Assembly (NCBI GenBank): GCA_037833965.1
Contig: AP031356.1
Span: forward strand, 18,994,501 to 19,058,500
Reading direction: 5' to 3'
DNA: 64,000 bases
DNA from: Marchantia polymorpha subsp. ruderalis
Lineage: Eukaryota > Streptophyta > Marchantiopsida > Marchantiales > Marchantiaceae
Of this stretch, positions 55,151 to 64,000 are shown piece after piece. The notes beneath the pieces are model-generated. The model saw nothing but the letters and a program-made list of their open reading frames with translations. It was not told the DNA's origin and ran no database searches. How positions within the stretch are numbered: position 1 is the stretch's first letter; the number at the start of each line of letters is the position of its first letter. Made by a program: the position numbers and the translations under genes.

Positions 55151-55789
55151 GATATTTGCTTGATCATAAGCTTCAACTTCTTTCTTGGATGCAAGATACA
55201 CTTGTAGTAAAAGCGCATGGAACCAAATTTGCTTAAAACCGGAACAATACACGATGACAAACTGAATAGCAAAAGCAATATATTCAAGCAAGCTTGTTTT
55301 GGATTCTGTAGAGATTCAGATTGGTAAACATGAAGTACTCAAGGTTCTTCTGATTGATTTAGATTGTGACTAGATGTTAAGTTTGTTTGAGAAAATGACA
55401 AAACTCTTAGATCAAATTAATAATGACTAAGATTACTCTAATCTGTATTTTGTAATTAACTTTGCAGCAGTAGATTTCTGTGAGTGAAATGAGACATGAT
55501 GGAGGCAGTAGTATTTGTTGAATTATGAAAGTATCAATCCAAGGACAAAATCACAACATGTATAGTTGTAAATGTCTTTTTCAAAGTTTCAGATACTCGT
55601 TCTACTTTCACATTTCACTCAAGCTTGTCATTAAGAGTCAATCGGATAAATATAACAGCAAAATTGGAATAATTTTTAATAAAAATTTGATAAATTTTGC
55701 AAAACCAAAGATATATTGTATGTTTCAAATTGTAGCTATTTTTTTCTATTTGATGATTGACTTAATTTCTTTTGGATCCATACATAGAT

Positions 55790-56420
55790 ACTTAGGAAAA
55801 ATGATGTAGTAAAAAAATTTGACTTTGGATAAGTGATATTTTTTTCAGCTTGGCGTGAGCAATTTTTCTAAGATTTGTTAGGCATGTTTGATGTGATGTT
55901 CTTCTCTCTTGGAATAATCTAATATCATTGAGAAAATAGACAACCAAATTTTGTAGAATTTCTCTAATAACTTTTTTCATCAAGTGCTCGAAGACAACAT
56001 GTGCATTGGTAAGATCAAAAGTCATGACATTATATTCAAATTTTCACTACCTAGTTTGGAACATTGTATTCCACTTGTCACCTCCTTTCATACTTACTCG
56101 ATTTTATGCTCCACAAAAATCAATCTTGATGTGGATCTTTGTTTTACCAAGTTGGTAAAATTTTTGAAGATAAGCGGCAATGGATCAAGATTCTTGATTA
56201 TGATCTTGTTTTATCCATGATATTTCATGCACATCCAAAGAGAGTCGTTTTTCTTCTTCACAAATAAGATGAAAGTTTTAACATTTGACATGGAATTTTG
56301 AATGAAGTTATTTGCAAGATTTTCATCATAGTAATCTTGCAATAAACGATTCATTCCGGAAGAGGTTGTAGATTGGACCAAAAGGAGTTTGTGTAATTTC
56401 TGAAGTTCAAAGTGACAATC
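55790..56420 (-). pseudogene. Decayed Ty3/gypsy reverse transcriptase
   Basis: Minus-strand translation gives the RT core in order, with several stops and frame breaks: VKKKNDSLWMCMKYHG, then KNLDPLPLI, TSRLIFV in place of the catalytic-Asp strand, MTFDLTNAHVVFEHLM (MPFGLTNAPATFQ in live elements), VVYFLNDI (catalytic YLDD changed) and AKLKKISL. The second catalytic box has lost one Asp. It is an old element from a different gypsy lineage than the array; the spacing and motifs are closer to typical chromovirus-like RT. Confidence 0.85.
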
Positions 56421-57448
56421 ATAAGTTATAAAAATTGAATTAAGTTTATTCTTCTACAAAAATTTCAATACTTCTCATATTGGTAACTTCAGTGGTTGTC
56501 AAACAGGTGAAGATGTTGTAATTGCAAATATATATTTATTCTTGGCGTCATTCATAAAGTCTCAAACACCAACCATCAACAAATCTTTGACTTGAACATG
56601 ATATGGAAGTTTGAAATATTTTTAGAGTATCTAGAAAAAATATTTAAAAACTATGATACAATAAAGTAACTTTTGCTTTTTCTATCTATATTTGGGAAAA
56701 ATTTGAAACCATTCACTAATTTAAAAAACTGAACTACCATTATATTTAAGAAAAAGTAAACCGTTTTTCAATTTGAAAGCAACCAAACTAACTTTCCATT
56801 AAAAAATCTAAATGACTTTCAATTTGAAAAATATCCAAAACTCACAATCACTATCTGCAGCTTATGTGATATGTGTACATTGTAATCAAAGTTTATGCTT
56901 ACATGACATCCTTTTCTCTAAGTGTGAATTTTATTAGTGCATACATGAAGTAACATTTTCAATAAACTATTCTCATTTTATCTTTTGCTATGAGAAAGTT
57001 CAAGAAAGAATAAATTTAGAATTTACAACTTTAGAGTCTAATCGATTGTGGATTTGAACACAATACAATAACATATTTTTTGAACGACCAAACGCTCAAA
57101 ACTATATCAAGTTTATCAAGACTTCCCTTCATAGTGGTTGACACATGAAATTGTCATGTTGTTATTGGAGAAAAAGTGCTCCAATCTTGTGCTTTGTATT
57201 TGTTGCGTTGTTCATCAACTCGATATTGCACTAAAAAATGTCACGCATGAGATGTTGGAGTAGTTATTCTACAAGGTTGCACACGAATTCTTATGCTTTT
57301 TGAGGTAAACAAAGTCTTTATAACAAATTGGGTTTCAAATGTCCCAAGTACACAATGAGTTAGATTGCGTTTGGTGGTATATTTGCCCCTAGAACACAAT
57401 TGATGATTCACGTGACTAACAAACGACCACTCAATCGTTGTTAAAGCA
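56421..57448. other. No recognisable gene
   Basis: AT-rich decayed sequence. It may include more of the relic element that carries the RT fragment, but I could not match any domain. Confidence 0.5.
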
Positions 57449-57936
57449 ATGCTGAATTATTGTAGGATTTTGAATCAACATTTTTTGAGCAGATCTCAAT
57501 CATATTCTGTTGCCTCCAAAGTTAATCATCTCTCAACCGCACCAAAGATTTTGAAGCTAACGACATACATTGACATTGGTTTAGACATTTATTCTACTGC
57601 GGATGTTGCGTTGAACAAATTGATTTCACCACGATCTTCTATTAAGATGGTATGTTTCTCCCAATCTTTTTACTCTTTATGCACATACATCACTACCAAG
57701 GTTTGTTGGCAAATGATATGTACAACGAGCTTCTCAAAAACGAACAACAATAAGCATCCGAGGAAGTAGGCCTTCCACTGGGACCGCTGAATGCATGTCA
57801 AGGCGGAGCCTAGTTGCAACAATAATGTTATGGAATTGGAAGCACCTCTTGCGACGTCAACTTATTTAATCAAGAAGTGTCTTGCATTGTTTATAAGCGA
57901 GGTGGTATATCAAAATCTTGCACTATGGCATGCTAG

Positions 57937-58208
57937 TTGTCTACTCGTGACGTCTACAACAAGAACACTTTCTTCAACGAGGCATGGGATTGTTTGATGT
58001 GGCGCTTCATGCATTTTGCGCCATCTTTGCGGTTGGCTTGCGAACAGACTTTCCAAATACCACATAGCTTGAAATTTTCTTCTCCATCATCAAATGGGAG
58101 AAAGAATACCGCCACACCAGCTTGAAGAGCCTTTACTTGTCGGGGATTATACACGCAAAGCAATTCAAAACTCTCAAAACTAATATCGCCAAGCTATCTC
58201 AAGAATAG
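57937..58208 (+). pseudogene. Unrecognised broken coding stretch
   Basis: Two overlapping frames look protein-like and would join with one frameshift near 58070. The first contains VYNKNTFFNEAWDCLMWRF and ACEQTFQIPHS; the second contains KWEKEYRHTSLKSLYLSGI and ends at TAG 58206-58208. I do not recognise the protein. It might be the end of an old transposon protein or of a host gene. Confidence 0.35.
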
Positions 58209-60335
58209 TTCAATGACAGTTCATGCAAGACTTAATATATGTGCCAGAATTTGATTCTGGCAGACCTGGAATTTGCCAGACCTGACCTGTGATAGCTGCT
58301 ACATTTACATAGGGTCGAGGGATCAAAGGACCGATCATGACCAAGGCGGATCAGTCGTGCTCCAGTTCAACTGTTGTATGAGTCTAAAGTGGCTAAGACG
58401 TAAGACGGCCTTCAGAAATCTGCGGATTTCTGGTGACTGTAAAACAGTGAGCGAGGTAGAGTTGCTGTTAAGTGCAAACCAACTTTAGTACGAGATATAT
58501 TTGACACACAAAGGGCCTGATGCATGACGGCAAGGAATCGACATACGTAAATATCAAATGGAGTTCGAGAATAAACACTAAGTCCGCATAGATGACTATG
58601 AAAGCAAAGGGAGTAGGGAAACTTCGTTCGTTGAAGAGGTTGCAAAAATCCAGAAACAAAGATAAGATTAGATGGGTGTGGTTGACCACTCTACGCTTCT
58701 AAATCTTACGGCAGGTTGTAAACAGCTCCAAATATTCTGCTCTGTAGACTCGCACAAGTTGGGGTACGGCATATGCGTTGATGAACGTGAGAAATTTATG
58801 CGAATTGGGTGCAGATGCACAACCGCTTACACATCAGTTGTATACTATGCACGCTGTAGCTGAGTTATATCCATCAAAATGTGGCTTGATTGACCTCACG
58901 TTACACTGTCTCTCGGCGGGACTGATTCATATCAGCTCATTCCACAAACTCAGGGTTATCCTCTGGAATGAATAGATCACCAAATATACTTATCAACTTT
59001 GTCTTCGCAATCTGAGCAGATGATGATGCGCGTAGCTCGTGCGGTGCATATCTGGCATCGCTTCAGACGCGACCTCTTCGACTTAAGTTCGTAATCGTTC
59101 ACTCGAGCTCGTCACCAGTGGAAACGGATGCAGTTATGGATGAATCTCGTGGGCGAGTCTGTGTATGGTGCTTTCGAGCATCCACGTGAGGCGGATTTGT
59201 TGGAACGTCGCTGGGTCCCGAAGTGAGGGAGGTCCTTTCTGTCATTTTGTACGTCAAAGTCCACAGTATGAATCTTCATCGAGCAGAGAGCTATGCTTCA
59301 GTATAAAGCCTCTGAAAGGCCACAGACATGGCAACAGCTTGTGATTTTAGAACTCCAGGTTGACAGTCCAAACTGCTCGCCCCCGCCCCCGCCCCTTGAA
59401 GAATAGAATTACCAATAGAGTTGGCTTCAGTAGATCACACAATGTAGAAGCTCTTTGCTTCTTATGTAGATCAAGTGGGAACAGCAGTTCAAAGCTCACA
59501 AGTCATTGAACTCTGAAGTTATTCACCTCAGTTCGACGACATCAATAACAGCTAAAACTCAGCGTCGATTGGGAAACAATTGTTTGACTGGAAGGGTGGA
59601 AGAAAGGGCCACGAGGATTTGGGCAGTCGTCTGCAGTAATTTCGAGATTTCTGAATCCTTGCATTGTCAATCCAGTAAGATACAGAAAAAACTATCGTCT
59701 GCCTGAACTTTTTGCAAGAGGTATAGAAGAGGCACCGATCCTAAATTTATTGGCCGCTTTTTAGCTCCACGTGGGGACACTCCTTTATACTGCAACATGC
59801 CAATGAAGTTTTAATCGACTGCATCCAGAGTTTCAATATGTTTCAGTCATGTCGTCCGACCCAACGTTGTTATTAATCTCGATAATCCCATAAATCAGTT
59901 CGCATCTGCTTGTTGGATTTTCCATCTCCATCAGCATGCGCATGGATCTGATCTGATCAAATAATACTTCTCCTGCGGATAATTCAAGAGATCAGTTGCA
60001 TTCTCAGAAATTATCGATGTATATCCGAAAAACACTTGTGTTGCATACATGCACTTTTCAGAATATAGGAGTATCAAGTCCCGATTACAAACTCGATCCG
60101 TACTCGCCAAAGGTCGAGATAGGTGGAGGTGCACGTCGTTGTGATCTGATGTCTTCGTACATATTTTCGTGTTTATGGAATGACTCCGGGTGCGTAGAAT
60201 GGGAACCAGAGGGTGGTGCGCAGTTTGGATGTTGTGCTATACTTACACATCCTCAAAGGGATGAACCATGAAATTGCAGCGGCGACCTTGTAAATATTTC
60301 GGTGGAGTATCTGAAGAAAGTTTGGCTCCCCCAAA
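58209..60335. other. Upstream flank of the peroxidase pseudogene, no gene seen
   Basis: Mixed-composition sequence with short unconvincing frames. A GTATAAAG at about 59300 and a GC box-like run CCCCCGCCCCCGCCCC near 59382 could belong to an old promoter, but the distance to the first exon (about 1 kb) makes the link uncertain. Confidence 0.4.
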
Positions 60336-62660
60336 ATGCGTAGATTATGGCTCGCGGCAGTTCTGATTGCAGTTTTAGCTGCAGCAACCGAAGCTCAGCT
60401 CACTGCTGATTTTTAGGCCAATACTGGTCCTACAGCTGTTAAGACCGTCGCTGACCTTGTCTGGGCATAAGCCCTTAAGGACCCGACTGTAGCAGCAGGC
60501 TTCCTCCGGCTGCAATTCCATAACTGCTTCGTTCGAGTAAGTGTATCATATTCAATATGCAGAATATTGATGGAGAGTATTAGTTTCGGAACGGAAGATC
60601 AGAATTTGAACCTGCAATTCATCTCATCTAGTCTTTCAAGGAAGAACGAAAATACGAAAGTGTGTTCCTTTTTAAAAAAAAGATTTAGAGATTTCTAAAA
60701 AGAGACGAAGGAAATTTGTTTCAGATCTTAGTTTTGCAACTAGTGACTTATAATCGTGACTATCAAAGCGAGGACTGATGTTTGCACTGATTTGAGTTGA
60801 AGAGAAAACCATGTCACTCGTCAGTACTTAGTCTTTCAAATTTAAGGATTATGTAACCGACAATGCTATTCTTCAGCGAGTGCGTGTGAAGAACTGTGAG
60901 GCGCATGCTGTGAAATGTTCTTAGTTTTTACTGTCATGCAGTTATCGGGTACTCAGAAATTTTGTGCCCATGGTATAGCATGTATCAGGAGCAGTTCTTG
61001 TAGTTGTGGGATTGAAGCGAATTTACCTTGTTCTAAGATCATACATTCGTATTCCAGGTCTGCGATGCGTCGTTGCTTATTGATTCAACATCCAGCCCTC
61101 CTGATGTGGCTGAGAAGGATGGCATACCGAACATTAATTCGGTAAGAGGATATGAAATCATTGATGAAGCCAAGACTAGGCTTGAGGCTGTGTTCCCTGG
61201 AGTAGTGTCATGCGCTGACATTGTTGCTTTAGCATCTCGATCTGCAGTCAATGCGGTAAGTAGTATCTCCACTGACTACGTCGTAGTAGCGTTACAGCAT
61301 ATACATGTTCCAAAAATTGCAGACCTTCGTGTTTCTGACACCCAGTCACGGTTATTTACACAATTTAGTGAATTATTTAGATTTCGCCCTGTGAAATGCT
61401 GAGTTACGATGGAAATACGCATCCCGTGTCCTAGTGGAAGATGGAACGAAACCTGTTCTCGTACGCGCACTTTCTATAATCCATCTGTTCTCCAGGGAAA
61501 TCACTAGTTTGCAGAGTTTAGCTGTAAAGGAGCTGGTTTGTGCAGATTAGTGGGCCTTGGTGGAATGTCCCTCTGGGACGCAGAGATGGAGTTGTATCTC
61601 TGGCTAGTGAAACTCTAACAAATCTACCACCACCTGACGCCATTTATAAGGGTTTCACGGAGCGAGAGATGGTTATCTTATCAGGTTTGTTGCTCCAAAA
61701 GTGTTAAGCTCCTTGGATTGAATGATAAGCGACTTTAAGTCCCGGCCGCTGGATTGTCCTCAAACATTTTTAAAACCTTTACTCTATAAGCAAGAAAATC
61801 ATTTCTGAACTACAATATATCAAATTTTGCGTGGTCTGCAGGTAGGTGTCCACACTATTGGGAAAGTTCGGTGCCTATTCATCCTGAATAGATTATACAA
61901 CTTTCCTGGATCATCGGACGGTGTGGATCCTACCTTCAGCTCCACGTATGCTGCTGAATTGAAGAAAGTGTGCAAACCGGGAGACTTTACCACCAGAGTC
62001 CCCTTTGATCCCTCCTTGGGTGGCAACAGATTCGATAGCACTTATTACACCAATGTCAAGCAAGGCAGGGGAGTAATCAGATCTGATGCTGTTTTGAGTC
62101 AAAACACGGCTCTGATGGACAGGTACTCCGCCGCTCCCATCGTGCCTTTCTTCTGGGACTTTGCTCAGGCAATGGAAAAGATGAGCACAATGACTGTTTT
62201 AACGGGCACTCAGGGCGAGATCAGGCTTAAGTGCAGCGTTGTTAATCCTAAAACGGCCCCGCCACCCCCTGCTACAATCATCACTGCACCACCGCCTCCT
62301 GCTACAAGTACGACTGAAATCCCTCCACCCTCGACACCACCTCCATCGTCAGCGACACCTCCTCCAGCTTCACCACCCCAACCGTCTCCACCCACCCCTC
62401 CTGCTTCAGGTCCTCCTCCGTCTGCAGCAACCCTTCCTCCACCCCCTGCATCTTTAGCAAGCCCTCCACCTGCAGGTCCTCCTCCGTCTTCAGCAACCCT
62501 TCCTCCACCCCCTGCATCTTTAGCAAGCCCTCCACCTTCAGCACCTTCAGCACCTTCAACACCTCCTCCAGCTCCCCTAATCCCTGCATCTCCATCCACC
62601 CTTCCAGCTTCCGTTCCTCCTCTGGCTTCAGCGACCCTTCCTCCACACTCTGCAACTTGA
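60336..62660 (+). pseudogene. Class III peroxidase with proline-rich C-terminal extension (pseudogene, four exons)
   Basis: Secreted haem peroxidase of the plant cell-wall type. Exons: 60336-60536, 61058-61255, 61546-61684 and 61846-62660, all with GT-AG borders in frame. Seen: a signal peptide (MRRLWLAAVL to TEA), distal Arg and His in FLRLQFHNC, VCDAS, GVVSCADI, NVPLGRRDG, the proximal His in GVHTIG, TGTQGEIRLKCSVVN, then about 140 residues of Pro/Ser/Ala-rich tail (APPPPAT, SPPQPSPPTPP). Broken: TAG at 60414-60416 and TAA at 60468-60470 in exon 1; exon 3 appears about a dozen residues short before REMVILSG. The first Cys (NTGP for NTCP) and its usual partner (AVFPGVV for ALCPGVV) are both missing. 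The tail also seems frameshifted near its end. Catalytic residues survive, suggesting fairly recent loss. Confidence 0.9.
62409..62540 (+). repeat. 66-bp tandem duplication in the peroxidase proline-rich tail
   Basis: Two units (62409-62474 and 62475-62540), each 22 codons, share GGTCCTCCTCCGTCT and CAGCAACCCTTCCTCC and differ at few positions. They encode GPPPSAATLPPPPASLAS-type repeats, an extensin-like composition. Confidence 0.85.
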
Positions 62661-62872
62661 TCCAGCCCTCAACCTTCAACACCTGCAGCTTAAGACGCAG
62701 CCCCCCAGCATCATCTCCTGTTCCAAATTACCCTATCTCCACAACGTCGCCTCCTCCTCTTCCGATATCAACCATTTATTCTCCACCAGATTGTAAGAAT
62801 TTCTCAGGAACTTTACAACCGCAACTCGGGAACGGACCTACAAAGGCTTGCAGATTATTCAACTGCTCGTAA
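62661..62872 (+). pseudogene. Probable out-of-frame end of the peroxidase tail
   Basis: After TGA 62658-62660 another frame stays proline-rich (SPVPNYPIS, TSPPPLPIS) and ends with a short Cys-containing segment (SPPDCKNF to KACRLFNCS) and TAA. The continuing composition suggests the original protein ran on to here and a small indel in the repeats shifted the frame. An unspliced intron is an alternative. Confidence 0.5.
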
Positions 62873-63282
62873 CCATAAGATGTGACCCGAGTTAGAAGAA
62901 GTAGCTCCGCGAGCTTTCGAGTCATTCAACGTCACTGGATTCATAGTTTCAAAGTGAATTCGACATAGGCATAGTTAAAAGTAGAATTCATTCATTGATT
63001 GGCTCTCTATCCGCAATTGTGGAAGGAATAAAGATTTGATCGAAGTCATGATTCAAAGATCACATGAGTTTCAGACATCTCTCTACTTCATTTTCTGATG
63101 ACTCTTTTGGCTTAATGGTTTGTTTATATATCCGTCTAAGGATGATATGCCAAGGATAAATTAATCTTCACTTGTAAGATCTTGAACAAGGATTGTCAGA
63201 ACTTGAATGTGAATATTGTGTCACGTTCAGAGATGATGTTATCGAGAAATCCATGATATTTTTACAAATTTTTCAAGAAAAG
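62873..63282. other. No recognisable gene
   Basis: AT-rich 3' flank of the peroxidase pseudogene; no frame or repeat that I can identify. Confidence 0.5.
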
Positions 63283-63720
63283 TTATGCTTTTTTTTGTAA
63301 TATGATTTTTTTGTTGCAAAGCTCAAAATGTGTCATCTTTGTCAAGCAATTCAGTACTACAAACACTGAATCAAAAGATATGGACTTGAAAGAAAAGGTC
63401 CTCAATGAAGTCCATGTATATGGCTTTGAATGGGATTTTTGGTTTAAGTGGTTGAAAAAGCCCCTATGATAGATGACAAGAGATCGTAGATTTTGAGCAG
63501 GTCTCACAAGTCGTGACACGTACTTCACGGTTCTTCACATTTAGGACCATCAAAATTCTCTACACATCAATTGCATGATCTTGTTGTAACCAAAGTGTAC
63601 CACAAATGAAGAGTCGTGTTGAGATTGGAGCACTAAGAGTTGGGTTTGATCTTGAGTAAAATAAAGTAATCCTTGGTAGTATAACAACACAACTTAGAAT
63701 TGAAATTTTTGATTTCTATC
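63283..63720 (-). pseudogene. Decayed Ty3/gypsy integrase
   Basis: On the minus strand, across frame breaks, one reads YYQGLLYFTQ, QSQHDSSFVVHFGYNKIM (the two zinc-finger His), then in another frame TTCETCSKS (the two Cys), YMDFIEDL (first catalytic Asp) and FDSVFVVLNCLTKMTHF. This is the N-terminal half of a typical gypsy integrase. Several stops interrupt it. It lies on the higher-coordinate side of the RT relic at 55.8 kb although both are on the minus strand, so they are not in normal order and probably come from different insertions. Confidence 0.82.
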
Positions 63721-64000
63721 ATGCGATCCGTAAACTTTCGAGCAAGATAATGTTGATTTGAGAATTTCAAATCTGTAACCTTTAAGTTTGGATTTTAAGA
63801 TCCTCTAGGATTGAAATTGTTTTTCAATTTCAAGATCAAATTTAGAATTTTAAGACCAAATCAAATATCTTGGAGAAAAAATGCATCCATCACGTTTGTG
63901 GTGCGCACAGTATTTAGCTGAAGTTGCTTGATAAGTATGATTATTTGTTCATTATAAGTTGCATCTTCTTTCTTGGGTGCAAGATTAGTTTGTCAAAAAA
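63721..64000. other. Window end, no recognisable gene
   Basis: AT-rich. A stretch near 63960 (CTTCTTTCTTGGGTGCAAGAT) resembles 55175-55196 (CTTCTTTCTTGGATGCAAGAT), suggesting that the relics at both ends of this region belong to related gypsy families. Confidence 0.4.

Noticed and set aside
60414-60470. TAG and TAA in the peroxidase as sense codons under a variant genetic code
   Set aside because: Retroelement genes in the same window use TAG and TGA as ends, and the TAG stands where family members have Tyr. Other lesions (lost Cys, short exon 3, tail frameshift) fit a pseudogene better.

Overview
This window is eukaryotic and almost certainly from a land plant or close streptophyte relative. 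It carries Ty3/gypsy and Ty1/copia LTR retrotransposons with plant-type primer binding sites, and a class III peroxidase pseudogene with three introns. I see nothing bacterial. I cannot name the species; a non-seed plant is possible but unproven.

Positions 1-44202 are one retrotransposon structure. A non-chromodomain Ty3/gypsy family with unusually long LTRs (about 5.0 kb) forms a direct array in which neighbouring copies share LTRs: pol 3' end - LTR1 (1806-6800) - gag/pol - LTR2 (12597-17591) - gag/pol - LTR3 (39190-44202). The repeat period is exactly 10,791 bp. The second internal region is split inside gag by a complete element of a sister subfamily in the opposite orientation (18299-34095, 15,797 bp), bounded by a 5-bp target duplication GTCTG. 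Gag and pol share one frame, separated by a single UAG in the context UAG-CAA-UUA, the leaky stop context known from tobamovirus replicase. Each LTR also carries, in U3 upstream of the TATA box, an open frame of about 1040 codons (globular N-terminal region, Pro/Ala/Ser-rich middle, acidic patch, long C-terminal coiled coil). It is open in four of five LTRs and survives as a diverged relic in a sixth.

Positions 44203-48600 are older relics of the same superfamily: a decayed minus-strand LTR into which the array inserted, then a gag pseudogene bracketed by short inverted repeats. Positions 48752-51040 are a small non-autonomous copia-like element (two 239-bp LTRs, minus strand) with a 196-codon internal frame of unknown origin. 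Positions 51041-53985 are very AT-rich and appear gene-free. A third LTR of the same copia-like family lies at about 53986-54190.

From about 55 kb to the end is ordinary decayed sequence: a gypsy reverse transcriptase relic (minus, about 55.8-56.4 kb), an unrecognised broken coding stretch near 57.9-58.2 kb, a class III peroxidase pseudogene with a proline-rich tail (60336-62660, tail possibly to 62872), and a gypsy integrase relic (minus, about 63.3-63.7 kb). No intact host gene, tRNA, rRNA or CRISPR array was found.

Inferred order of events: the relic LTR was in place first; the long-LTR element inserted into it; LTR-LTR exchange expanded it into an array; the opposite-strand sister element then inserted into one gag copy. 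The near identity of that element's two LTRs indicates it moved recently.
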